64,000 bases of DNA from Micavibrio_C sp046294845 (lineage in GTDB: Bacteria > Pseudomonadota > Alphaproteobacteria > Micavibrionales > Micavibrionaceae): positions 2,170,001 through 2,234,000 of the forward strand of contig JBKBNU010000001.1 of assembly GCA_046294845.1 (NCBI GenBank), written 5' to 3'. Both the position numbers and the translations under genes were made by a program. Shown in pieces: positions 51,368 through 60,179 of the stretch (within the stretch, counting starts at the first letter, position 1; the number at the start of each line of letters is the position of its first letter). The notes under the pieces were generated by a model that saw only the letters and a program-made list of their open reading frames with translations, did not search any database and was not told the origin of the DNA.

Positions 51368-52390
51368 TTAAGGCTGCCCGTCAGGCTTCCAGTCTTTTAT
51401 CACAGCATGATCAATACCGTCATGCAGATAAACTTCATCAAAGATACGCAAAACCTTATCTTGCTCCAACAGACCTTCGGTGATTTCCATTTCACTGCGG
51501 CCTTTTACCCCCGTGCGAACAGGGATTGATACAGCTTTGCCTTCTCTTGCTACAATGACCTGCCCGTCCTTAACGGCGGTTACAGGAACCAAAAGCACAT
51601 CCTTACGTTCTGCTGTAATAATATTAGCCTCGGCAGTCATACCCGTCATCAACGGGGTATCCCCCAAAATTTCAATTCTAACCCTATAACTGCGCGATAC
51701 AGGATCGCCTTTGGGTGTAATGCTTTTGACCATTCCTTTAAAAATTTTATTCTGATAGGCATCCGCATGAAGCAAAACAGTCTGATCGACTTTAACCAAA
51801 GGGATATCTTCCTCATCAACTTCCGCGGATACACGCAAAGGCGCACAGCATGACATCCAGAGAACGGGCTGATTGACGGCAATGATTTCGCCAATCTCGC
51901 CATCACGGCGAATAATCACACCATCATCGGGGGCTGTCATATTCAGAAAGTCAAGCTGCGCCTTGATACGCTCTACCGTTGCCTTGGCAGCCTGAAGTTC
52001 GGCCTCTGATTGGTCAACGACGGTACGTGAAACAGCGCCCTTATCAATGAGAGCCACTTTACGCTCATATTCTTTTTCTGCCAGATTTTGTTTGGCTTCT
52101 GCTTCCTCCAGAGTCTGGAGCAAATCAGAGTTTTCGAGACTGGCCAGAACCTGACCTTTGACAACAGCCTGCCCTTCATCAACAGCCAAAGACATTAGAC
52201 GCCCCGTGCTGCGCGGCGCAATTGTAACCATGACACTTGGCTCAACTGTCCCCGTGGCATAGACAGCCTGCACTACCTGCCCTCGCTGTGGATAGATCAG
52301 ATCAACAGAATTTTTTTCACTGTGTGATTGGTAAAGGAAAGCTCCGGCAGCAAGGATTGCCACAATAGCCAATATGGCCAAAAATTTCAT
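51368..52390 (-). CDS. HlyD/RND-type membrane fusion protein (MacA/DevB-like)
   Basis: 340 residues: an N-terminal membrane anchor (FLAILAIVAILAAGAFLY), then a lipoyl-like and beta-barrel region (VEPSVMVTIAPRSTGRLMSLAVDEGQAVVKG) with a long helical hairpin (about residues 85-145), and a C-terminal membrane-proximal domain. The periplasmic adaptor of the exporter. GGAGTGG precedes the ATG. No outer-membrane channel gene is nearby, so a shared TolC-type channel is likely. Confidence 0.9.
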   Translation of the reverse strand: MKFLAILAIVAILAAGAFLYQSHSEKNSVDLIYPQRGQVVQAVYATGTVEPSVMVTIAPRSTGRLMSLAVDEGQAVVKGQVLASLENSDLLQTLEEAEAKQNLAEKEYERKVALIDKGAVSRTVVDQSEAELQAAKATVERIKAQLDFLNMTAPDDGVIIRRDGEIGEIIAVNQPVLWMSCCAPLRVSAEVDEEDIPLVKVDQTVLLHADAYQNKIFKGMVKSITPKGDPVSRSYRVRIEILGDTPLMTGMTAEANIITAERKDVLLVPVTAVKDGQVIVAREGKAVSIPVRTGVKGRSEMEITEGLLEQDKVLRIFDEVYLHDGIDHAVIKDWKPDGQP

Positions 52391-52446
52391 AGTCCACTCC
52401 TTCTACCGACATTTTTAAAAAAAACCGGAGCTTCTAAATTCGGCAA

Positions 52447-53841
52447 TCAAATATGGATAGGTCTGCCATCCACGGCCAGTGCTGCTTCCTTGACCACTTC
52501 TTCCAATGTCGGGTGCGCATGGCACGTACGAGCAATATCTTCGGCAGAAGCCCCGAACTCCATGGCAATTACCGCTTCGGCAATCAACGTTCCCGCTTCG
52601 GGGCCAATGATATGGACACCCAATACACGATCTGTTTTCTCGTGCGCCAGAATTTTTACAAAGCCGTCTGTGGCATTCATGGCACGGGCACGGCCGTTAG
52701 CACTGAAGGGGAACTTCCCTGTACGATAAGGAATACCGGCATCTTTTAGTTGTTGCTCGGTTTTACCGACAGCGGCAACTTCCGGCCATGTGTAAACTAC
52801 GCCGGGGATTAAATCATAATCAATGTGACCGGATTGTCCCGCCAACATTTCTGCCAGTATCATACCTTCATCTTCGGCCTTGTGCGCGAGCATCGGTCCG
52901 GCAATCACATCACCGATCGCGTAGATGCCCGCAACATTACTCTGGAATTTTTTATCGGTAACAATACGGCCCCGTTCATCAACCGCAACACCCACCTTAT
53001 CAAGCCCCAGACCCTCAGTGTAGGCCTTACGCCCCACAGCCACCAGCACGATATCGGCAGAAATTTTTTGCTCATTGCCGCCTTTGGCATCTTCTAGCGT
53101 CAGATCAACAGACTTGGTACCGACCTTGGCTGAAGTAACTTTGGTTGAAAGCTTAAACTTTATCCCTTGCTTGGTCAGGATTTTCTGGCCTTCCTTCGAA
53201 AGCTCGGCATCCATTCCCGGCAAAATACGATCAAGGAATTCAACCACGGTCACTTCCGCACCCAAACGGCGCCATACAGCACCCAGTTCAAGGCCGATAA
53301 CACCGCCGCCAATCACAACCATTGACTTGGGCACCTCATCAAGCGCGATCGCCCCCGTTGAGGATACAATCCGCTTTTCATCAATTGTGATGCCGGGCAG
53401 GCTGACCACATCAGATCCCGTAGCAATCACAATATTTTTTGCATCATAGGTTTCTGAACCGACCTGAACCTTTCCGGGGGCGGTGACAACACCTTTTCCT
53501 TTCAGCCAATCGACCTTGTTCTTTTTGAAAAGATATTCGATCCCTTTTGTATTCGAGGTCACTACCTGATCTTTGTGGGACATCATGGCTTTGAGATCGA
53601 GTTTCAGGCTACCGACACGGATACCCATCGCGCCCAGATGATGTTCAGCCTCTTCATATTTTTCGGAGGCGCTCAGCAGCGCCTTGGAAGGAATGCACCC
53701 GACATTCAGACAGGTGCCGCCCAATGTTTCGCGCATTTCAACGCAAGCAACACTCATCCCCAGTTGGGCGGCCCGAATGGCACAAACATAACCGCCGGGA
53801 CCGGCGCCGATAACAATAACATCATAGGATTTTGCAGCCAT
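52447..53841 (-). CDS. lpd: Dihydrolipoamide dehydrogenase (E3)
   Basis: FAD flavoprotein that reoxidises dihydrolipoyl groups of 2-oxo acid dehydrogenase complexes with NAD+. FAD motif VIGAGPGGY is near the start, the redox CLNVGC disulfide pair at about residues 40-45, the NAD motif VIGGGVIGLELG at about 180, and the His-Glu active-site segment HAHPTLEE at the C-terminus. The frame continues upstream to 53907, but the MAAKSYD start at 53841 fits the family. Likely partner of odhB, about 5 kb away. Confidence 0.96.
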   Translation of the reverse strand: MAAKSYDVIVIGAGPGGYVCAIRAAQLGMSVACVEMRETLGGTCLNVGCIPSKALLSASEKYEEAEHHLGAMGIRVGSLKLDLKAMMSHKDQVVTSNTKGIEYLFKKNKVDWLKGKGVVTAPGKVQVGSETYDAKNIVIATGSDVVSLPGITIDEKRIVSSTGAIALDEVPKSMVVIGGGVIGLELGAVWRRLGAEVTVVEFLDRILPGMDAELSKEGQKILTKQGIKFKLSTKVTSAKVGTKSVDLTLEDAKGGNEQKISADIVLVAVGRKAYTEGLGLDKVGVAVDERGRIVTDKKFQSNVAGIYAIGDVIAGPMLAHKAEDEGMILAEMLAGQSGHIDYDLIPGVVYTWPEVAAVGKTEQQLKDAGIPYRTGKFPFSANGRARAMNATDGFVKILAHEKTDRVLGVHIIGPEAGTLIAEAVIAMEFGASAEDIARTCHAHPTLEEVVKEAALAVDGRPIHI

Positions 53842-53936
53842 AATTGAGGGGACTCCGTATTGAATTGGTACTCCCCACAATCTAATGCAAACACCCCCCG
53901 ATCTCAAGGGGCTGAAAAGACTGGATTTATCAGCTT

Positions 53937-56678
53937 TTAGATAGTTAAGGCCTGTCCTGCCGCACTGTTTTTTACGCCACGTTCCGGCGTTTGGGGTTTG
54001 TAGCCGTTTTTAACAAAGCGTAATGTCATATCAAGCGCCTCTTGGGCATTTTCAACAACATGGATATCGCGCTTGTCCTTGGTCGACAAAGTAGCCAATA
54101 AAGGATCATACAGCTTGATGGCATCAGGTCCCAGATGAGGGTGATTGATGATAATCAACGGCTTGTCCTTGACGTTAGGATGACCCATTTTCTTGAGCTG
54201 GATGAAGTAGAAAATCTCTTCAAGAGTACCCAAGCCACCAGCATCTGCAATCATGACATCAGAACGGAACAGGCTGACCATACGCGGGTCCATGCCTGGT
54301 TCGATCGAGACATAACGGTTTTTATGCTGGTCAATCGTCGCAATATCAAGCGCCAGACCTTCAAACTGAACAGTACGTGGCATCTGGATTGCCGAAAGAT
54401 GGCATGTATCAGCGAGCTTCGGATAGTTATCCTGGAATGTCATCACCCCTTGGGATACGGCACCCATAATGCCGTAGCGTCCCCCGCCCGAACGGACATG
54501 GAAACCGTGGCGCGCAAATTCATAACCCAAATAATAGGCTGAATGCGTATAAAGCGGTTTACGCGTGCTGGCAGAACCCAAAAGCGTTACAGACGGCAGG
54601 TCCGTACGATCAAGACCAAATTCCTCTTTCTCGTAGTGGGTAATCGCATGCTGGCGGAATTGTTCTTTGGCTTCGCGCAAGGACACCGTCAGTGGTTTGC
54701 CTTCTACTTGGGTCCAGATATATTTCGGCTGCTGTTTAATCAGCGAATTCTCGTGGAAGTACCTGTAAAGCAGTAATTGCTGGCCCCACGGATGCTCTGC
54801 CGGGTCCAGTGCCTGCAAATAATCAAGGAAACGCTGCCCCATTGCCGGATCTGCCCAGTTCTGATGCATGGCGCCGTTCTGACTAAAGAAGCTCAGTTGC
54901 GGGTTATTGATCATCAGGGCTTTGCCATACATGGTATCATGCAGGATCTGTTTGTGCGTACCGGCCTTGCAGAACAGCAAGGACAATGCTGCTTTATGCT
55001 CTTCATAATCAGCAATAATTTCTTTGCTGTGGGCACCGAGATAAATGGCATCACCGGCAGCAGCATAATCTTCGAAGGCATCGAATTTACGGCCTGTAGT
55101 TTTCCATCCTTCATTATTTGCGGTTTTGGTAAAGCCTTTTTCAATGCGCCCGACAGGTACATCCGCCAGCCAGTTTTCCTGTGTCAGCAGACGCAGACGA
55201 TTGCGATGGTTGCGTTGCTTCGCACTGATATCAAAAAGCGGCTTCAGTGATTGCGGGACATTAAAATCCTGCATGATGGCGCGCACTGTACGGGCCTGCG
55301 GGCTTTCTGTCAGAAGATAGCGCGCACCAAGTTCCGCTTGTGTTTTAGGCTCCAGACCGCTGGGCTGGCCATCAGGAACACAGAAATGTTCGGTGTAAAG
55401 CGACCCATTATTGGAGGGACGAGGATCAAAGGTAATTTTTCCTGTCGATGTACCAAAATAGGTATTTACTTTCACGTCTTCCTTGCGCGGTGCCAGCTTG
55501 AAGAACATGTAAAGCTGGGTATCACGGTAGGCAACTTTATCAACCAGTCCTTTACGTTCGGCGCATTTATGGAGAGCTTCCATAAAATGTGTAATACCAC
55601 CCATAGCATCAACAATCGGACCCAATTCCACATCGGGCCAATGCTTGCCGGGAATAGCTTCATCCTTGGCCGCTGCAAATTCTGGCTCTTGTGAGAAATC
55701 AAAGTTAAAGGCCAAACCTGTATCATTAGCCATGAACACTGTGCGTTCCGGATCATAGCCACGCTGTTCCAGCCTCTTGACCACTTCATCATAACCAATC
55801 TGGTCATAGATACGGGTCATCATGGAATCGATTTTTTCAAAGCCATTGCCTTCAAAAGTCTTGCTAACTTCATCGGCTGACAAGAACCAATGCAGCGGCA
55901 CTACCGCATCGCGCAGACCGGCTTTGTTGTTTTCATGATTAATAATCTGGCTGGTTTCATCAGCCTTCTTTGGCTGGGTTGAACCAAACTGGATTTCCAT
56001 CCCGTTGGCGTATTCTTTTTTGAAGGCGGGCGCTTCTACTTCCTTTTGCACATCGTGACCGGCAAAAAGAACGGCATTTTTTGTATCTTCACGACTCCCC
56101 GTTACAACGCAATTTAATGATTTCGTTGTTTGTGGGTCTGTTGTTCTCAAGAATTGCAGGAATGGTGTCCATGTTTCTTCATTATTCTGGATGATTATCA
56201 GCTTCTGTTTATCTGAAGCAATGTTCTCGCGTAAACACTGAACAGTTTGATACAGCGCTTCAATACCAGCGGGTACCATAACAAAATGATCTGCATCGGG
56301 CGCGATCTGGCGATCAGAACCCATAACGAAATAATTGCGGATATTTGAACTGGCCATTTCATCAACCAGTTTGCGTTTCTGGTTCAGGATAAAACGGGCC
56401 GCCACCGGATGGAAACGTGTATCACCTTTGGCGGCAACGGTTTCGTCCGTATCATCCGGCAGAACAACATAGGAACTGGCAGGGCTAGATAAAAAATGAC
56501 CCGCATACAGGCGGGTTAATTGGTCATACAACCATTTTTCGTCGGAATGTGTAACGTCAATCGCAGGCTTTCCACCCTGGAGGATCGTTTCCAAGGTTTC
56601 TGCCGCCCAGTCGAGTCGCTCCTTCAGAGTTTTTTCAGTGTCTTTATTTGTGGTCAGGGCCGCTTGATTTCCGCTCAT
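53937..56678 (-). CDS. 913-residue protein with C-terminal LOG-family phosphoribohydrolase domain
   Basis: The C-terminal ~250 residues are a LOG/lysine-decarboxylase-like domain with SGGGRYGIMG (about 727-736) and GGLGTLEEIF (about 812-821), the binding motifs of nucleotide 5'-monophosphate phosphoribohydrolases. The ~600 preceding residues are not assigned with confidence; LNCVVTGSRED, FMANDTGLAF and the TGKITFDPRP segments are vaguely Ham1/ITPase-like. E. coli PpnN and plant LOG release free base and ribose 5-phosphate from NMPs, which this domain may do as well. AAGGA stands 9 nt before ATG 56678. Between lpd and a cytosine deaminase gene. Confidence 0.72.
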   Translation of the reverse strand: MSGNQAALTTNKDTEKTLKERLDWAAETLETILQGGKPAIDVTHSDEKWLYDQLTRLYAGHFLSSPASSYVVLPDDTDETVAAKGDTRFHPVAARFILNQKRKLVDEMASSNIRNYFVMGSDRQIAPDADHFVMVPAGIEALYQTVQCLRENIASDKQKLIIIQNNEETWTPFLQFLRTTDPQTTKSLNCVVTGSREDTKNAVLFAGHDVQKEVEAPAFKKEYANGMEIQFGSTQPKKADETSQIINHENNKAGLRDAVVPLHWFLSADEVSKTFEGNGFEKIDSMMTRIYDQIGYDEVVKRLEQRGYDPERTVFMANDTGLAFNFDFSQEPEFAAAKDEAIPGKHWPDVELGPIVDAMGGITHFMEALHKCAERKGLVDKVAYRDTQLYMFFKLAPRKEDVKVNTYFGTSTGKITFDPRPSNNGSLYTEHFCVPDGQPSGLEPKTQAELGARYLLTESPQARTVRAIMQDFNVPQSLKPLFDISAKQRNHRNRLRLLTQENWLADVPVGRIEKGFTKTANNEGWKTTGRKFDAFEDYAAAGDAIYLGAHSKEIIADYEEHKAALSLLFCKAGTHKQILHDTMYGKALMINNPQLSFFSQNGAMHQNWADPAMGQRFLDYLQALDPAEHPWGQQLLLYRYFHENSLIKQQPKYIWTQVEGKPLTVSLREAKEQFRQHAITHYEKEEFGLDRTDLPSVTLLGSASTRKPLYTHSAYYLGYEFARHGFHVRSGGGRYGIMGAVSQGVMTFQDNYPKLADTCHLSAIQMPRTVQFEGLALDIATIDQHKNRYVSIEPGMDPRMVSLFRSDVMIADAGGLGTLEEIFYFIQLKKMGHPNVKDKPLIIINHPHLGPDAIKLYDPLLATLSTKDKRDIHVVENAQEALDMTLRFVKNGYKPQTPERGVKNSAAGQALTI

Positions 56679-56798
56679 CAATAGCTGTCCTTCTTCAAGT
56701 TAAGTGTTACGCCAAAAAATTCGGGAACCATGTTCCTTAAAAAAGCTGCTCCGTTATACCATGAATTATGGCAAATTGAAAGCTAATTACATAAAACA

Positions 56799-56819
56799 AA
56801 AGGGCACATTCGTGCCCTT
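56799..56819 (-). terminator. Terminator of the cytosine deaminase gene
   Basis: AAGGGCAC / GTGCCCTT (8 bp) with an ATTC loop, followed on the minus strand by TTTGTTTTA. It would separate the deaminase transcript from the LOG gene. Confidence 0.8.
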
Positions 56820-56828
56820 CTATCTTCA

Positions 56829-57284
56829 TTACGCGCCGCCCCAGTCTTCCAGCCACAAATCCGGCTTTTCTTCTCTAAACTTTCGTACCAGCGCAATACA
56901 ATTTTCATCATTTAAAACAATAACTTCAGTGCCATGTGATCGCAGAAAATCGACATTTCCGGCTGAGTTAACGGTGTCACCCACCACAACCCGCCCGATC
57001 TTGAACTGGACGATTGTACCCGCGCACATCATACAGGGGCTCAAGGTTGTGTACATGGTGGTATTACGGCGGGTTACCATGCGTCCTGCGGCCCGCATGG
57101 CTGACATTTCACCGTGAATGATGGGGTTGCCTTCCTGAACCAGCATATTATGGCCCTCGCCCAGAACTTCGCCTGTGTCATTATCGACCAGAACGCCACC
57201 AATAGGGCAACCGCCCTCATTGTACCCCTTAAGGGCCAGTTCGTACGCACGCGTCATAAAGGCGGCATCGTCAAGCTGTGGCAT
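56829..57284 (-). CDS. Cytosine deaminase, fungal (Fcy1) type
   Basis: Zinc-dependent deaminase converting cytosine to uracil. In 151 residues it shows H57-G-E59 and C84-MM-C87 as zinc ligand and catalytic residues. The stretches NPIIHGEMSAMR, LYTTLSPCMMCAG and VQFKIGRVVVGD, and the end WLEDWGG closely resemble yeast Fcy1, not the E. coli CodA (an amidohydrolase). Start ATG 57284; the frame extends upstream but the extension is not conserved. Divergent from another deaminase, about 100 bp away. Confidence 0.9.
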   Translation of the reverse strand: MPQLDDAAFMTRAYELALKGYNEGGCPIGGVLVDNDTGEVLGEGHNMLVQEGNPIIHGEMSAMRAAGRMVTRRNTTMYTTLSPCMMCAGTIVQFKIGRVVVGDTVNSAGNVDFLRSHGTEVIVLNDENCIALVRKFREEKPDLWLEDWGGA

Positions 57285-57381
57285 GGCAACAGATCCTGTA
57301 TTCGCTTTTGGCTGTAAGCGGGTTATAGTAGGTGTGAAATGATTTTGCAAGACTAACTTTAGAGTAGCCCCGCCAAAACTT

Positions 57382-58398
57382 ATGACTTTCCAGCCTATTG
57401 AAGAAATGCAGAAGGCTGTGGATATCGTTAATGATAGCCCACACCCTGTGAACAAGGTTGCTGCCACGCTTTTCGGCTTTGATCGCCAGAAGCGGGAATT
57501 CAGTGTGTCCCGTACAAATTACTGGCCAGAGATTATTGACGCCCGTCTAGGCACCGAAACAGATGTCGGTGACAGCAGCGGCACCATCCATGCCGAGACA
57601 GCCTGTATTCTGGATGCCCCCCTGACAGAGAGCACCAGCCTGTGCATAACAGATCCCCCCTGCCCGAATTGCGCCAAAAATATTGCCGAAGCCGGCATTA
57701 AAGAAATTTATATAGACCATAAAGGTTTTACCAAGGACTTCTCTGCCCGCCGTGGCGATGCTTTTTCAAATATGTCGATGCAGATTTTCGAAAAGGCCGG
57801 TATTTCTGTTTACCAGCTCTGGCGCAAGGAAGGCCGTATCGAGCCTATTTTGCTTATTGATAAAAACTATGCGCCTGCCAATGAAAGTCCTCTGGAGTAT
57901 GAGCGTTTGTACGGCGATATCAACCGCAAATACTTTAATGACTTTGTCGAGAGAATGCGCCACAGGCACCGTGGCCGCCGCTTTGCCTGTGCCATTGGCC
58001 GTGACCGCGTCAGCGGTAACATATTCGCGATGACAGCACGCTCGCATCCCGTCATCGGCTATAGCATGACACATGATGCCCAGCTCCTGCGTGATAGCGA
58101 GAACAAATATAATTATATGCTGGAACCCATGAACCGTTTGATTATGGGGGCCGCCCGTATCGGGGCCAAACTGATTGACGGTATGATTTTCTGTACCAAT
58201 ATCCCTACATCCCGTGAGCAGGTCAATCTGATCGGCGCCGGCATTACACGTCTTTATGTCGAATTTCCCAACAAGGCGCTTGACGAAGCAGCCATCATGG
58301 CCAAGCGTACCGTTACGAATGCGCGTATTATTGATTTTTCTTCCCTTGACGATCTTCATGCCATGGTTCCGGTTATCCAGCCCCATGAAAAATCATAA
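57382..58398 (+). CDS. Double deaminase-fold protein, first domain active, second lacking zinc ligands
   Basis: 338 residues with two cytidine/deoxycytidylate-type deaminase folds. Domain 1 (about 1-140) has the full zinc motif H70-A-E72 and C94-PN-C97. Domain 2 (about 190-330) keeps the fold, as shown by RRFACAIGRDRVSGNIFAMTA and LIGAGITRLYVEF, but its ligand positions read MLEP and TSREQ, so zinc cannot be held. The substrate is unknown. Divergent from the cytosine deaminase gene; dgkA follows in the same direction. Confidence 0.75.
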   Translation: MTFQPIEEMQKAVDIVNDSPHPVNKVAATLFGFDRQKREFSVSRTNYWPEIIDARLGTETDVGDSSGTIHAETACILDAPLTESTSLCITDPPCPNCAKNIAEAGIKEIYIDHKGFTKDFSARRGDAFSNMSMQIFEKAGISVYQLWRKEGRIEPILLIDKNYAPANESPLEYERLYGDINRKYFNDFVERMRHRHRGRRFACAIGRDRVSGNIFAMTARSHPVIGYSMTHDAQLLRDSENKYNYMLEPMNRLIMGAARIGAKLIDGMIFCTNIPTSREQVNLIGAGITRLYVEFPNKALDEAAIMAKRTVTNARIIDFSSLDDLHAMVPVIQPHEKS

Positions 58399-58435
58399 TG
58401 AAAAATCCTGACCACGTCTTAGCAAGGATCCCGAG

Positions 58436-58804
58436 ATGACCCCTCCGCAGTATAAAGCCAAAGGATTAAAGCGCCTGATTAATGCGGGAAAATATTCCGT
58501 AGCCGGATTAAAAGATGCCTTTCGTACAGAAGAAGCTTTCCGACAGGAAGTTTTTTTGGCCGCTTTTCTTATACCCGTATCTTTCTTTATTGATACCACC
58601 GCTGTCGGCCATGCCTTGCTGGTTGCCAGTGTCTTGTTTGTTCTGCTGATGGAATTACTGAATACTGCAATTGAAACGCTGGTCGAGCGTATTTCAGAAG
58701 ATTTCCACGAGCTTTCAGGGCGCGCCAAGGATTTGGGCAGTGCCGCGGTTTTTGTAAGCCTGCTCAATGTCGCTGCTGTCTGGGGTATTATTATTTTCGG
58801 ATAA
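58436..58804 (+). CDS. dgkA: Diacylglycerol kinase
   Basis: Small trimeric inner-membrane kinase phosphorylating diacylglycerol to phosphatidic acid and recycling the lipid released in envelope synthesis. The 122 residues contain EAFRQEV, three hydrophobic helices, and the conserved ELLNTAIETLVERIS with the catalytic Glu. AAGGA precedes the ATG by 7 nt. Confidence 0.96.
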   Translation: MTPPQYKAKGLKRLINAGKYSVAGLKDAFRTEEAFRQEVFLAAFLIPVSFFIDTTAVGHALLVASVLFVLLMELLNTAIETLVERISEDFHELSGRAKDLGSAAVFVSLLNVAAVWGIIIFG

Positions 58805-58823
58805 ACATGTCATCAGACGTAAG

Positions 58824-58852
58824 AAAAAACCGCCTGATAGAGGCGGTTTTTT
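58824..58852. terminator. Bidirectional terminator between dgkA and odhB
   Basis: AAAAAACCGCCT / AGGCGGTTTTTT, a 12-bp stem with a 5-nt loop and T runs in both directions, ending two convergent genes. Confidence 0.93.
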
Positions 58853-58858
58853 AATTCC

Positions 58859-60070
58859 TTACAGATCGAGCAGCAATCTTTGCGGGTCTTCGATCGCTTC
58901 CTTGACGCGGACGAGGAAGCTGACGGCTTCCTTGCCATCAATGATACGGTGATCATAAGACAACGCTATATACATCATCGGGCGGGCTTCGATCTTGCCG
59001 TCTTTCATAACCATCGGGCGTTGCTGGATTTTATGCATACCCAGAATACCCGATTGTGGCGGGTTGATAATCGGTGTGGACATCAGGGAACCAAAAACAC
59101 CGCCATTGGTAATTGTGAACGTACCGCCCGTCATTTCTTCAATGCTGATACGACCTTCGCGGGCGCGGTTGCCAAGATCAATCAGATCTTTTTCAATCTG
59201 GGCCATCGATTTGACATCACAATCACGGATCACAGGAACGATCAGCCCCTGAGGTGTGCTCATCGCCATGCTGATGTCGTAATAGTTCTTGTAAATAATG
59301 TCTTCGCCGTTGATTTCAGCGTTTACAGCCGGAAACTCTTTCAGGGCCTGTACAGTCGCCTTGGCGAAGAAGGACATGAAACCGAGTTTCACGCTGTGCT
59401 TCTTCTCAAACACATCTTTGTAGGAGTTACGCAGTTCCATCACAGCGCCCATATCCACTTCGTTGAAAGTGGTCAGCATGGCGGCTGTATTCTGGGCTTC
59501 TTTCAGACGTTGAGCCACGCGCTGGCGCAAGCGTGTCATACGGACGCGTTCTTCACGCGGACCCGTTGCACGCGGCGCGGCAGGAGCCGGTGTCGGCGCG
59601 CTCAAAGGTTGAGAAGCCGGAGCTGCTGTCAGATGGTTCTGCACATCTTCCTTCAGGATACGGCCATCTTTACCTGAACCTTGAATTTGGGACGGGTTAA
59701 CATTGTGATCACCAACCATCTTCTGCACAGCCGGAGACAGCTTGTGTTCCGCTGGTATGGTCACAGCACTTGTAACAGGGGTAGGTGCCGCCGCCGGAGT
59801 TTTGGCTGCCGGTTTGACGCCATCATTCGCAGCACCCTTGGCAATAATTTCACCGAGCAAAGCGCCCACGCCGACATTGCTGCCTTCGCCTGCGACGATT
59901 TTACCAATTACACCACCAGCAGGGGCATTAACTTCCAGAGTGACTTTATCGGTCTCAAGCTCGACGATAGGCTCATCAGCCTGAATCTCCTCGCCTTCCT
60001 TTTTCAGCCAGCGGGCAACGGTTGCTTCCGTAACGGATTCACCAAGGGTCGGGACAACAATCTGGGTCAT
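58859..60070 (-). CDS. odhB: Dihydrolipoamide succinyltransferase, E2 of 2-oxoglutarate dehydrogenase
   Basis: Citric acid cycle enzyme E2. The lipoyl domain has the lipoylation motif ELETDKVTLEV near residue 43, then a linker, a peripheral-subunit-binding domain (LSPAVQKMVGDHNV) and the acyltransferase core ending with SYDHRIIDGK, which carries the catalytic His. The start ATG at 60070 fits the usual MxxxIxVPTLGESV; an in-frame GTG at 60085 is possible. The E1 gene is outside the window. E3 (lpd) is about 5 kb downstream on the same strand. Confidence 0.96.
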   Translation of the reverse strand: MTQIVVPTLGESVTEATVARWLKKEGEEIQADEPIVELETDKVTLEVNAPAGGVIGKIVAGEGSNVGVGALLGEIIAKGAANDGVKPAAKTPAAAPTPVTSAVTIPAEHKLSPAVQKMVGDHNVNPSQIQGSGKDGRILKEDVQNHLTAAPASQPLSAPTPAPAAPRATGPREERVRMTRLRQRVAQRLKEAQNTAAMLTTFNEVDMGAVMELRNSYKDVFEKKHSVKLGFMSFFAKATVQALKEFPAVNAEINGEDIIYKNYYDISMAMSTPQGLIVPVIRDCDVKSMAQIEKDLIDLGNRAREGRISIEEMTGGTFTITNGGVFGSLMSTPIINPPQSGILGMHKIQQRPMVMKDGKIEARPMMYIALSYDHRIIDGKEAVSFLVRVKEAIEDPQRLLLDL

Positions 60071-60179
60071 TTTCTTCAGAGCCACCTTAAAGGTTTAAAA
60101 CTGCCCCTAATGTGGCGCGAAGCAGCGCGGACGTCAAGACCGCTCAATACCATAAATACATGAAAAATCGTCAGATTCT

